Assembly: GCA_030447595.1 (NCBI GenBank)
Contig: JAUJON010000015.1
Coordinates: 1-40,438, forward strand
Direction of reading: 5' to 3'
Origin: Thermosynechococcaceae cyanobacterium YX3bin19
GTDB lineage: Bacteria; Cyanobacteriota; Cyanobacteriia; Thermosynechococcales; Thermosynechococcaceae
Length of the DNA: 40,438 nt
The notes under the pieces: model-generated
Database searches by the model: none
The model's input: only the letters and a program-made list of their open reading frames with translations
What the model was told of the DNA's origin: nothing
Made by a program: the position numbers and the translations under genes
Part shown: in pieces, positions 26,877 through 35,998 of the stretch
Position numbering within the stretch: the first letter of the stretch is position 1
Layout of the letters: each line of letters starts with the position of its first letter

Positions 26877-27437
26877 ATGATTCAAGCAACAGGCAAGCAG
26901 TTGACGCTAGAAGAGTTTCTGGAACTTCCGGACAGTGATACAGGTTGTGAATTGATCAATGGAGAAGCAATTCCGAAAGTGTCACCAAAACGGTTTCATT
27001 CAAAAACCCAGAGAGCTTTGCTGCGACTGTTAGAAGGCTGGGGTGAAGCTCGTGGGGAAATTGGAATTGAATGGTCTGTTATCTTGCAGCGGCAAGGGCA
27101 AGACTGGGTGCCGATTCCTGACCTGCTTTATGTGTCCAATGAGCGCCTGCCAGACTACGTAGGTGATGAACCTTGTCCGGTTCCGCCAGATTTAGCAATT
27201 GAAATTATTTCTCCTGACCAGACCTTTGGGGAAATGACGGCAAAAGCGACAGACTATCTAGCCGCAGGCGTAACGCGAGTCTGGATTGTTGATCCCAGGG
27301 CAAAAAGCATCACTGTATTTTATCCTGATGCTCCTCCTCGAACCTACACAGGTGCGATGTCTTTAACAGACTCATTCTTAGAAGGGCTCCTGCTGACGTC
27401 CCAGCAAGTGTTTCAGCAAGCAGGGCTGTCTAGTTGA
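26877..27437 (+). CDS. Uma2 (DUF820) family protein, restriction-endonuclease-like fold
   Basis: A 186-residue protein starting MIQATGKQLTLEEFLELP, with AGGAG upstream at about 26865. An in-frame upstream ATG at 26802 is possible but lacks family similarity. Core motifs are GCELINGEAI, PIPDLLYV, PPDLAIEIISPDQT, KATDYLAAGVTRVWIVDP, which fit the PD-(D/E)xK-like Uma2 fold that is expanded in cyanobacteria. Its true biological role is not settled. The D of PIPDL and the E in AIEIISP are the expected metal ligands. It is intact next to a decayed relative. Confidence 0.85.
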   Translation: MIQATGKQLTLEEFLELPDSDTGCELINGEAIPKVSPKRFHSKTQRALLRLLEGWGEARGEIGIEWSVILQRQGQDWVPIPDLLYVSNERLPDYVGDEPCPVPPDLAIEIISPDQTFGEMTAKATDYLAAGVTRVWIVDPRAKSITVFYPDAPPRTYTGAMSLTDSFLEGLLLTSQQVFQQAGLSS

Positions 27438-27838
27438 GGAATAATCCTTAACCTGAGAGGTCATTAGGCCGTTAACACATCTAGATCTAAAGACTTTTTA
27501 AACCTGCAAACTCTAGACGCTCCTGCGATCCAGCAGGATACGATTTTTATGCCTGCTTTACACGCCCTTGCTTACTGTCCGCGCCTGTTTTATCTGAAGG
27601 AGGTGGAAGCACTTTACACCCAAGACGCTGCGGTTTTGCCGGACAGCGATTACACGTTGAGCTGGAGAAAGTTGCTACTTCGTCCATTTACCTAAGTTTC
27701 GGTCACCAACCTTAGATATCGTTAGGCGTTAAGCATTCTAGTGGGTTGGTGAGAAGTTCCTGGTTGACATCGGGTCTGAACCAAGCGAACCTAGACAAAC
27801 TAAGTGATTTGCCCAGCTAAAGAGTGAATGGGTAGGAC
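27438..27838. other. 401-base gap holding a Cas4-like remnant, otherwise empty
   Basis: Only the Cas4-like fragment (listed separately) is recognisable. No CRISPR repeats or leader were seen. The last 100 bases should hold the promoter of the export locus. Confidence 0.4.
27502..27690 (+). pseudogene. Remnant of a Cas4-like (Cas4/Cas1-type) gene
   Basis: FMPALHALAYCPRLFYLKEV at about 27546-27605, then EALYTQDAAV, followed after a one-base shift by FAGQRLHVELEKVATSS. This is the start of a Cas4-type nuclease: ALAYCPRLFYL holds the first iron-sulfur cysteine, and LH near the R/H motif fits the family. Such starts are also found in Cas4-Cas1 fusions of cyanobacteria. The later nuclease residues and the C-terminal cysteines are missing, as is Cas1. 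No CRISPR array is nearby. Confidence 0.55.
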
Positions 27839-28687
27839 GTGAGGAAAGGAATTGTGGTTAAAGCCCGTGCGTTTAGCCGATGGCTGCCAGTAAATCCTAA
27901 GTGGTGGGGCAAGGTGGATTTACTGAACACACTTGTGCGCCGGGACCTGGAAGCTCGGTACAAAGGCTCGCTACTGGGTAATCTCTGGCCGTTAGTGAAT
28001 CAGCTTTCTCAGCTACTGATTTATACCTACGTCTTTTCTATTGTCCTGAAAGTAAAGCTCAGTCTTCAGGGTCTGCCCGAAAACAACTTAACCTTTGGAC
28101 TGTGGCTTTTTTCAGGTTTGCTGCCCTGGATCGCGTTTACTAGTGGATTCCAGCAAGCCTCGGGGGCTGTAATTAGACAGACGAACCTGGTTAAGAAGGT
28201 TGTGTTTCCGCTGGAGTTACTACCCCTGGTTCCCATCCTGGCAGCGTTTATTGAAAGTTCATTCGGGCTAATGGCGCTGATTTTGTTGGTTGGCATCTCG
28301 ACACAAACCGTCCACAGCACCCTCTGGTTACTGCCGCTGGTTTGGCTGCCCCAGCTCTTGCTAACCGCCGGGTTGGGCTACTGTGTTGCTGGCTTGACAG
28401 TTTTCCTGCGAGATGTGCCGCAAAGCTTAGGCGTGATTACAAACCTGTGGTTTTACATGACGCCAATTGTTTACCCTGCCACAATCATTCCGGAAGCCTG
28501 GCGTGCTTGGGTATTTTGGTTGAATCCGCTAGCGGCGATCGCGGAGGTCTACCGGGATTTAGTCCTGGTCGGTGAGATCCGGCACTGGGCAGAGTGGGGA
28601 GTTGCTTCGGTAATTTCTCTTGTCGTATTTTACGGCGGGCTGAGGTGCTACCAGAAATTGCGTCCCGCCTTTGCTGATGTATTGTAG
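27839..28687 (+). CDS. ABC-2 type polysaccharide export permease (Wzm-like)
   Basis: An intact 282-residue inner-membrane protein with about six hydrophobic helices and a GTG start. LNTLVRRDLEARYKGSLLG is the cytoplasmic N-terminal helix typical of Wzm/TagG permeases, and NLWFYMTPIVYPATIIP is the conserved stretch before the last helices. With Wzt (next gene) it should export a finished lipid-linked glycan. Wzt begins 4 bases after its stop (28692). Confidence 0.9.
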   Translation: MRKGIVVKARAFSRWLPVNPKWWGKVDLLNTLVRRDLEARYKGSLLGNLWPLVNQLSQLLIYTYVFSIVLKVKLSLQGLPENNLTFGLWLFSGLLPWIAFTSGFQQASGAVIRQTNLVKKVVFPLELLPLVPILAAFIESSFGLMALILLVGISTQTVHSTLWLLPLVWLPQLLLTAGLGYCVAGLTVFLRDVPQSLGVITNLWFYMTPIVYPATIIPEAWRAWVFWLNPLAAIAEVYRDLVLVGEIRHWAEWGVASVISLVVFYGGLRCYQKLRPAFADVL

Positions 28688-28691
28688 TGGA

Positions 28692-30029
28692 ATGGTCCCA
28701 GCAGTTGACGGCATGGATGAAGTTGCGATTTCCCTCAGTAATGTCTCAAAGTGCTTTAGACGCTACCATCGTCCGGTTGATCGTTTGAAAGAGATTTTAT
28801 TACCCGGAAAAAGTAGAGCCGATGAATTTTGGGCCTTAAAAGATATTAATCTCGAAATTCTCAAGGGAGAGACCCTGGGAGTTATTGGACGCAACGGATC
28901 TGGAAAAAGTACACTGCTGCAAATTGTTGCTGGAACCCTGATGCCCACAACCGGGGAAGTTAAAGTGAATGGCCGAGTGTCGGCTTTACTGGAACTGGGC
29001 AGCGGGTTTAACCCGGAATTTACTGGGCGACAGAATGTTTTTTTTAACGGTCGGTTGTTGGGTCTCAGTAAAGCGGAGATAGCAGCAAAATTTGATGACA
29101 TTGCCGCCTTTGCTGATATTGGAGATTTTATTGAGCAGCCCGTGAAGACCTACTCCAGCGGCATGTTTGTCCGTCTGGCCTTTGCGGTTGCCGTCAATGT
29201 CGACCCAGAAATCTTGATTATTGATGAAGCTCTGGCAGTGGGGGATGTGGTCTTTCAGCATCGCTGTATCCGGCGGATGCGATCGCTAATGGATTCTGGC
29301 GTCACCACCCTATTTGTCTCCCACGATTCGGGTGCCATCAAAACCCTGTGCAATGCGGCCGTCTTTATTCAAGAGGGTAAAATTCAGGCATCGGGTCTAC
29401 CCAACACTGTATTAATCGAATACATGAGAAGGGTCACGGAGTTAGAGCTAGCCTTAGCAGCCGTTGATGCCATTCAAGAAAAACATTCCGGCACTGCCCC
29501 GACTGCAGCAGCTGCCCATTCGTCGCCCCCTTCCCATGCCCTTCAACCTCAGCGAACCCGCAGGGGAAATCGCCAGGCTCTAATTGAGGCAGTCAGGCTC
29601 CTGAACAGCTCAGGCAAAGACTCTGGTGAAACGCCGGTTCTTGGGTTTAATGAGCAGGTCACCTTAATTGCCGATCTGAAGGTTTACGAGCCATTGCAAG
29701 GCTGCATCCTAGGATTTTACGTCTGCGACAAAAACGGCAATGAAGTGATTGGCAGCAACACCTTTGAAGAAAATTATCCCATTGGTTCGCTGGAGCCAGG
29801 AGACTGGTTGCAAGTGCAATTTCAGTTCAAATTACCGCTAAGAACGGGCTCCTACAGCTTGACAGTAGCCGGATCAGAGAACTACACCGCCGTCACGTTT
29901 GATTGGATCGATCACGCCCTCGTTTTCCAAGTTTTGCCCCCCGATACTGGTAAGCAGGTCCATGCCTTGGTGCATCAACCCATCACTGTGAATATACTTC
30001 ACCAAGACCTAACTGCCAAAGCGATCTAG
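28692..30029 (+). CDS. ABC exporter ATPase with C-terminal cargo domain (Wzt-like)
   Basis: Numbering from the ATG at 28692; an ATG at 28713 is also possible. Walker A is GRNGSGKST near residue 66, the signature is YSSGMFVRLAFA near 153, and Walker B is ILIIDEALAVGD. A Gln/Pro/Ala-rich linker near 270-285 joins a beta-rich C-terminal domain (about 300-435: VTLIADLKVYEPL, GFYVCDKNGNEVIG, TGSYSLTVAG). In Wzt from E. coli O8/O9a this domain binds the capped chain end before export. Its presence implies the exported glycan carries a specific end group. The next gene is a methyltransferase that could place it. Confidence 0.9.
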   Translation: MVPAVDGMDEVAISLSNVSKCFRRYHRPVDRLKEILLPGKSRADEFWALKDINLEILKGETLGVIGRNGSGKSTLLQIVAGTLMPTTGEVKVNGRVSALLELGSGFNPEFTGRQNVFFNGRLLGLSKAEIAAKFDDIAAFADIGDFIEQPVKTYSSGMFVRLAFAVAVNVDPEILIIDEALAVGDVVFQHRCIRRMRSLMDSGVTTLFVSHDSGAIKTLCNAAVFIQEGKIQASGLPNTVLIEYMRRVTELELALAAVDAIQEKHSGTAPTAAAAHSSPPSHALQPQRTRRGNRQALIEAVRLLNSSGKDSGETPVLGFNEQVTLIADLKVYEPLQGCILGFYVCDKNGNEVIGSNTFEENYPIGSLEPGDWLQVQFQFKLPLRTGSYSLTVAGSENYTAVTFDWIDHALVFQVLPPDTGKQVHALVHQPITVNILHQDLTAKAI

Positions 30030-30041
30030 AGGGGGAAGCTC

Positions 30042-31010
30042 ATGAGTCATCAGTGGAATAAACAGTATCCATCGGTTCAAGAAGCCGAGCTCGGTGAAGA
30101 TCACAGCCTGAAAAAGATGCTGCGCTTGACTGGGCCAAACAAGCGAGTGATTGACTTTGGCTGTGCTACAGGTTATTTCGCTCAACTTTTGAGTCACCAG
30201 GGGTGCACCGTTACAGGAGTCGAAGTCAACCCAGAGGCAGCAAAAGTTGCGGAGCAGTTTTGTGAACAGGTTGTTGTTGCCAATCTAGACGCGGCTGCAC
30301 TAGAGGAACTGCTGCCAGGTCAAAAATTTGATGTGGCTGTGTTTGGCGATGTTTTAGAACACCTGCGAAATCCGTGGGAAGTTTTAAGAGAAACCCGGCA
30401 GTTATTACAACCAGAGGGTTATGTCGTTGCTTCAATTCCCAACATTGCTCACGGAACTATCCGTTTGGCCTTGCTACAGGGAAGATTTGAGTATACAGAA
30501 TTTGGGATTTTAGATAACACCCATCTGCGTTTTTTTACCGGCAAAACTGTTGAAGCCCTCTTTAGGGACTCAGGATACTTTATCGATGCAATTGAACGAA
30601 CCACATTACCGATCTTTTCTCCATCGCCTTTAATTCCCGAGATTGATCGCCACGATTTTAGCGCTGAACTTATTCAACAAATTGAACAGGCAGAAGACAC
30701 AGATACTTTACAGTTTGTCGTCCAGGCATTCCCAGTATCCCAAGAAGGTAAGTATGCTGCACTACATGGAAGGTACTCTAAGCTATCTCAGCAGTATGAG
30801 GAATTACAGGTTCAACTTCACTCAACTCAGTTAACACAACAATTGACCCAGCAGCATGCCGAGAACTTTAAAAAGTCAGTTAGAGGTCGCTCGTTCGAGT
30901 CTACAGTTGACCCAGCAGCATGCCGAGAACTTAGAAAGTCAGTTAGAGGTCGCTCGTTCGAGTCTACAGTTGACCCAGCAGCATGCCGAGAACTTAGAAA
31001 GTCGCAATAG
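30042..31010 (+). CDS. Class I SAM methyltransferase with C-terminal coiled coil
   Basis: Residues 35-110 form a Rossmann methyltransferase fold (VIDFGCATGYFAQLL for SAM, FGDVLEHLRNPW). The chain then leads into a coiled coil from about residue 240 (SKLSQQYEELQVQLHSTQLT). From 30843 the gene carries a 63-base tandem repeat coding LTQQHAEN then LESQLEVARSSLQ, three heptads per unit. A one-base insertion in the first unit (AACTTTAAAAAG for AACTTAGAAAG) moves the reading frame, so the last 50 residues of the direct translation (SVRGRSFES twice) are an artefact. In the corrected frame the coil would run to about 31127. The gene follows wzt by 12 bases. It is a candidate glycan cap enzyme. Confidence 0.8.
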   Translation: MSHQWNKQYPSVQEAELGEDHSLKKMLRLTGPNKRVIDFGCATGYFAQLLSHQGCTVTGVEVNPEAAKVAEQFCEQVVVANLDAAALEELLPGQKFDVAVFGDVLEHLRNPWEVLRETRQLLQPEGYVVASIPNIAHGTIRLALLQGRFEYTEFGILDNTHLRFFTGKTVEALFRDSGYFIDAIERTTLPIFSPSPLIPEIDRHDFSAELIQQIEQAEDTDTLQFVVQAFPVSQEGKYAALHGRYSKLSQQYEELQVQLHSTQLTQQLTQQHAENFKKSVRGRSFESTVDPAACRELRKSVRGRSFESTVDPAACRELRKSQ

Positions 31011-31030
31011 AGGTCGCTCGTTCTGAAGGT
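30843..31030 (+). repeat. 63-base tandem repeat coding a three-heptad coiled coil
   Basis: Units at 30843-30906 (64 bases, with a 1-base insertion), 30907-30969 (63 bases) and 30970 to about 31030 (diverging in its second half, with a further indel at 31003-31008). Units two and three are identical over their first 33 bases, starting TTGACCCAGCAGCATGCCGA. Each unit codes 21 residues, exactly three heptads, so gain or loss of a unit keeps both frame and heptad register. Confidence 0.85.
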
Positions 31031-31232
31031 ACGAACAACTCAGCAACGCATTCAAAACTCGCAGAAGCAGGTTGAAAAGTTGGAGCTAAGACTACCGCAG
31101 CTTATTTATCGCCGTAAACGCGATTAAAGAATGGCAGGCTGAGCTTTATTCAATGAACTAGAAACTTAGGACAGTGAGTCTAATATCTCTACGAACGAAC
31201 CCTACCTTTGAAAGTGACAGATTCACAACATA

Positions 31233-33091
31233 ATGGCTAGAACTACTACTTCAAGGTTTCAAGGATGGTTTGTGCAGATAAAGTTTTTAGTAACGCTCTG
31301 GCGAACTAAAGGTTCCCGCTGGATTCTAGCCAGGATCTGAAGGCAGCCTATTTGCGACTTGATCCGGCATTGTGACGGTTCAAGCATTGCCGAACTTGGA
31401 TACCAAAGAGCCCTATCAAAGTGGCTGGCTCAGAACTATCCCCGCAATGCTGATCTGCAGAAGATGGCAGAGACCCTTGATCTATTCGCCTATCGACCGC
31501 TGATTAGTGTGATCATGCCCGTCTTTAATACCGATGAGCGTTTTTTACGGGAGGCGATCGAATCTGTTCTCAGTCAGGTTTACCCCACTGGGAGTTATGC
31601 ATTGCTGATGATGCCTCCACAAAGCTGTACGTTCAACAAGTATTGAAAGCATACGCTACCCAAGATTCCCGAATCAAATTGGTGTTGAGAACTAAGAATG
31701 GGCATATCTCTCTGGCGTCCAACTCAGCTTTGGAGATAGCTGAGGTGGTGAGTTTGTAGCACTACTGGATCATGATGATCTGCTGACTCCAGACGCTTTG
31801 TATGAAGTTGTTCTGCTTCTTAACCGCCGTCCAGCTACCGACATCATTTACTCTCTGATGAGGATAAAATTGATCACCAAAATCAACTGCGGGACCCGTT
31901 CTTTAAGCCCGACTGGTGCCCTGACTCATTCCTGTCGCGTATGTACACCTGTCACTTGAGTGTATGTCGAAAATCTCTCATTGATCAGGTCGGCGGGTTT
32001 AGGTTGGGTACGAAGGGCTCAGGATTATGATCTCGTTTTAAGGCTAACTGAAGCAACGGAACAGATCGTTCATCTGCCCAAGGTTTTGTATCATTGGCGA
32101 ATGCACTTGGGCTCGACGGCTAGTAGCTTAGCCAGTAAATATTATGCAACGGATGCCGCTAGCAAAGCCTTGTCCGAAGCACTGGAGAGAGACGAGCAGA
32201 GCCAGGGGATGTCCAGGTTACTGCTGGGGGCCACTTCATTTGCCGATATCAGATCAAAGCTTTTGATCGCGTCAGTATCATTATTCCTACGAAGAACTTA
32301 GGGGATGTCTTAAACACCTGTCTCAACTCCATCTTCGAAAAAACAATCTACCCCAATTATGGAATTTTAGTGATTGATAACGGTAGTACTGAGGTAGAGA
32401 CAGCAGAGATATTGAGTAAATGGCAAACCAAGGAGCCAGAGCGGTTTAAGTGCCAAGCTTTAGATATTCCGTTCAACTACTCCAAAATCAATAATTACGG
32501 AGTGAGCCAAGTGCAGGGAGAGTATCTTCTGTTCTTAAACAACGATACGGAAGTGCTAACACCTGACTGGCTAAATGCAATGGTTGAACAGGCACAAAGG
32601 CCCTCGACGGGTGCAGTGGGTGCTCTACTGCTATACCCTGATAACACAATTCAACATGCGGGAGTCGTTGCAGGCATTGGTGGAGTTGCAGGCCACAGTC
32701 ACAAGTATTTTTCAAGTAAAGCCTCAGGTTACTTTAACCAGATCCAAACGGTTAACAATTACTCCGCAATTACAGCAGCCTGTTTGATGTGCAGGCGAGA
32801 GGTTTTTGACGCGGTAAAAGGGTTTGAAGAAGAACTGGCGATCGCATTTAACGATGTTGATCTTTGTCTCAAGATGGCTGAAAAGGGCTACAGAAATATC
32901 TATTTACCTCATGTAGTACTGTACCACTACGAATCAAAGAGCCGAGGTTATGAAGACACCTTAGAAAAACAAATACGATTCGCTCAAGAAGTGCAATACA
33001 TGCGAGCAAGTGGAAGAAGATTATTGATCGTGATCCTTGCTATAGCCCCCATTTAAGCCAAACCCATGAAGACTACAGCATCAGAGTGTGA
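31233..33091 (+). pseudogene. Two-domain GT2 glycosyltransferase, many frameshifts
   Basis: A likely start MARTTTSRFQGWFV at 31233 is followed by WLAQNYPRNADLQKMAETL and FAYRPLISVIMPVFNTDE (first GT-A domain, DxD region LLDHDDLLTPD at about 31765). IHLPKVLYHWRMH-like residues (HLPKVLYHWRMHLG) end it. The second GT-A domain starts VSIIIPTKN-like at about 32275, has VIDNGSTEVETAEIL, and the metal region LLFLNNDTEVLTPDW, and ends IIDRDPCYSP through EDYSIRV at 33091. About eight frame changes are needed. It would add sugars to the polysaccharide chain. The boundary with the upstream coil is uncertain, and the two may be one long protein. Confidence 0.75.
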
Positions 33092-33336
33092 AATCTAGTA
33101 AAATCTGGACGACACCTCAACAATGTTAGTGTTTTTGGATAGTTGAGCGAGAGAGTGTGTAGGCTTTCCTGTAGGGTTGATAGACCGGTTGATGAGTCTC
33201 AATGTGCTTAAATCTCTTTTGAACGAAAACCCTGCTGATAAACTTGCTCTTCAAACCTTTCTTTGAGCAAATTGATAGAGCTGAATATCTAGCTGATTAT
33301 AGGCTTCTATCACGTCTAAAGTACTTTTTGGAATTC
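33092..33336. other. 245-base gap, nothing recognised
   Basis: AT-rich sequence between the two-domain GT2 gene and the opposite-strand sulfotransferase, tail to tail. No terminator was evident. Confidence 0.35.
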
Positions 33337-33951
33337 CTATTTTAAGAGGCCAGATTTTGTGACGTTTGCCTTAGTATAAAGTGGCATTTTCCAGTTAAAA
33401 GCCCTTCTCAGTAAGATTAAAGTTTCGTCGAATCTTTCTACAAATCCAATAGTAGAAAAATGTTCTTTCACATTTTGTTTGGCACTTTCTAAAACTCTAG
33501 TGAGCACTGCTTGTAGGGAACAACCGCGCCAGTTGAAGATAAAAGTCTCTCTGTCCATTGTCTATTTCTAGGGAGAGACCACTGAGAACGAAATCCTTTA
33601 AGCTCATACTTTAGAAGCAACTTGATTGTAAAGTTCATTACTAGGGTTACAAAAGGATGTAGTAGTAATGGGAAATAACTCGCTCAACTGGATCGCGCAG
33701 GACTGTGATGTAGGTAGATGGCTGAGGCAGAATTTGATGTAGTCCAAAATACATGTGGCCTTTAAGGACTTCATTTGTGCCCTTTGCATTGCCGAAAGCT
33801 GTTTAAGATCCTCTATTGATCGTTCCTCATCAATGGTAAAGACGTTGGCTAGCTTATACTGCCGATTGAATACTGTATGGAGTGTACTCCCTGCCGCTTT
33901 GGGAATGTGGAGAAAAATTACAGTCGGTTGTTTTACATTACTTTTGACCAT
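33337..33951 (-). pseudogene. Sulfotransferase (PAPS-dependent, heparan 2-O type), frameshifted
   Basis: The start VIFLHIPKAAGSTLHTVFNR at about residues 11-30 is the PAPS 5'-phosphosulfate loop. GHMYFGLHQ and VLRDPVERVISHYY (the 3'-phosphate site) appear in a second frame (near 33640-33760). LSLEIDNGQ resumes near 33560, and a third frame gives LESAKQNVKEHFSTIG and ERFDETLILLRRAF to 33337. The order matches carbohydrate sulfotransferases. It is the only minus-strand gene in the polysaccharide locus, so it may have its own promoter or be a recent arrival. It suggests a sulfated glycan. Confidence 0.78.
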
Positions 33952-34222
33952 CTGCGTTATAAAAATCTTATTGGTTTACAAGAGGTTAGTTGCTAGTAGG
34001 AATGCGAAGTGGCAAGAAAGACAGATGTTGACTGCAGCGCACTTCATTCCTGTATCTCTAGCTGTCTGTTGTACAAGTTTGGATACAGCCACGACTAAAG
34101 GTTGCTAATAAAGCAGCTCTACTATTTCCTACAGTAGAGCTGTTTTTATTAGCAACCCTTGTCAGTGATTTATCAATGATTCCAGTCAAAAAACCCCTGT
34201 TACCAGTAGTACAGCAACTGCA
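33952..34222. other. 271-base gap with a long hairpin, between divergent genes
   Basis: Between the sulfotransferase start and the next GT2 start. It holds the 58-base hairpin at 34100-34157. Otherwise no feature recognised. Confidence 0.4.
34100..34157. repeat. 58-base near-perfect inverted repeat
   Basis: The 24-base arm GGTTGCTAATAAAGCAGCTC(TACT) pairs with the 25-base arm ending TTTTTATTAGCAACC, with one mismatch, one bulge and a 9-base loop (ATTTCCTAC). The inner stem followed by TTTTT could act as a rho-independent terminator on the plus strand, but it lies between divergent starts. A small palindromic element (MITE) is another reading. Confidence 0.8.
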
Positions 34223-35161
34223 GTGAACTATCGAGAAATTTCTCATCCCTATCTCTGTGCGGTCATCATCACTCACCATCCTGACAAGTCTTTTCAAACC
34301 AGGCTAGTTGACATTGCAGCTCAAGTTGCCCTAGTGATAGTTGTAGATAATGGTTCATTTGCTCAAGAGCTGGCCCAAATCCACAGCCTCACCGGTATTT
34401 CCATTCACTTGATCATGAACCAGCAAAACCTTGGTATTGCCACAGCCATAAACCAAGGGCTGACTGCCGCTATAGAAGCTGGCTATCAATGGGCAATTAC
34501 CTTTGATCAAGATAGTAGACCCGCCTCGAATATGATTGCAGAAATGCTCTACACCTTAAATGGCTATTCAAACCCTGAGAAGGTGATGTTTTGTCGGACC
34601 TAATGTTGTTAACGAGACAGTGCCGAATTCACAAGCGAAATGGTTGGTTCCCCGATAAGAAACTGCCTTTTTTATTCGGTAGGGTTGGGTGTGAGGAGGG
34701 CGATAGAGACGACGTGACTGTAGTGATCACATCGGGGCACTTACAAACCTATCAGCTTTCCAAAAATTAGGGTTCTTTAAAGACGATTTTTTTATAGATT
34801 ATGTAGACACAGAATACTGCCTTAGAGCCAGGAAAAATAATTACGGAATACTAGTGAGTAAGAAAGCAATTTTATTTCATCAGTTTGGCAGCAAGAGAAT
34901 AGTAAGATTTTTAGGACATCCATTTCAACCTACATTTCATAAACCATTTCGAAGATACTACATCTGTCGAAATAGGATTTCTCTGTTAAGGGAGTATGCG
35001 CTTACCTTTCCCATTGGGTGATGTTTGATATGGTTGCTGCTATTTACAATATGATTCGGATTTTACTTTGTGAAGATCAACGTTGGCAGAAAGTCATGTT
35101 TTCTCTAAGTGGGACTTGGGATGGGCTACGTGGTCGCAAGGGACCGATACCAGTCGATTAA
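34223..35161 (+). pseudogene. GT2 glycosyltransferase (rhamnosyltransferase-like), frameshifted
   Basis: The first 115 residues are clear GT2: LCAVIITHHPDKSFQTRL, VIVVDNGSFAQ, NLGIATAINQGL and WAITFDQDSRPA with the DxD site. It breaks after EKVMF and continues as VGPNVVNETVP, then FQKLGFFKDDFFIDYVDTE (the conserved FIDxVD), LFHQFGSK, YYICRNRISLLREYAL, and ends GLRGRKGPIPVD at 35161. This is the layout of dTDP-rhamnose transferases (WbbL type) that extend surface glycans. At least four frame changes. Confidence 0.78.
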
Positions 35162-35191
35162 AAGCCAATAATCCTAAGTAAAGGGACACCG

Positions 35192-35975
35192 ATGAGACCT
35201 GAATTAACCCTGAGTGCATCTCTTGTCTTATATCAAAACGATCCTCATATTGTTCACAGGGCAGTTACATCGCTCCTGAGTACGCCGCTGAATATTAAAT
35301 TAGCGATCGCCGACCCAATTCACCTTTGCCAGAATTATCATCCGTTTTTTCAGATTTTAAAGTTAATTATCACTTTAACAGCAGCAAAAATATTGGTTTT
35401 GGCAGGCAATACAATTTCGCCTTAAAGGAACTTGTAACTTGTGATTACCACTTAGTGATGAATCCAGATGTCTACTTTGAATCAAATGTGCTTCCAGAGA
35501 TGATTCAGTATTTAGAAGAACATCAAAACATTGGTTTAATTTCTCCTAAAATTTGTTTTCCTAATGGAGAAATTCAGTATCTTTGTAAGCGTTACCCTAG
35601 CGTTTTGCTTCTTTTTGCCCGACGTTTTCTTCCTAGGTGGCTGCAGTTTACCTTAAAAAAGCGCATGGATTGGTACGAAATGCGTGAGACGGGATACGAC
35701 AAGATTATGAATGTTGCCTATCTTTCAGGTGCTTTATGCTCTTCCGGCGAAAACATTTAGATGAAATTGGTTATTTTGACGAAAATATATTTATGTACCT
35801 TGAAGATGCCGATATAACTCTGAGAATGTCAAAGAAGTATAGAGCTATTTTCTATCCCTATGTTCAGATTTTTCACTACTGGGCAAAGGGTTCGCATAAA
35901 TCCGTTAAGCTCATTTTGATTGCGATCCGCTCAGCAATTTATTTATTTAATAAACATGGGTGGAAACTTTTCTAA
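35192..35975 (+). pseudogene. Second rhamnosyltransferase-like GT2, two frameshifts
   Basis: The start MRPELTLSASLVLYQNDPHI reads well to about residue 40. After a shift near 35320 the second frame gives NYHFNSSKNIGFGRQYNFAL, HLVMNPDVYFES (the metal site), IGLISPKICFPNGEIQYL. After another shift near 35745, FRRKHLDEIGYFDENIFMYLEDADI and FHYWAKGSHKS. These are the usual GT2 blocks in order, including the ED(A/V)D acceptor region. It follows the other GT2 gene by 30 bases on the same strand. Confidence 0.8.
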
Positions 35976-35998
35976 ACGTTCTCAAACAATAGGATTCT

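Noticed and set aside
27438-27838. CRISPR array near the Cas4-like fragment
   Set aside because: No regularly spaced repeats are present on either strand in this gap.
30880-31010. Repeated peptide SVRGRSFESTVDPAACRELRK at the end of the methyltransferase
   Set aside because: It is the wrong frame of the 63-base repeat. The next frame gives a regular leucine heptad pattern that continues the preceding coil.
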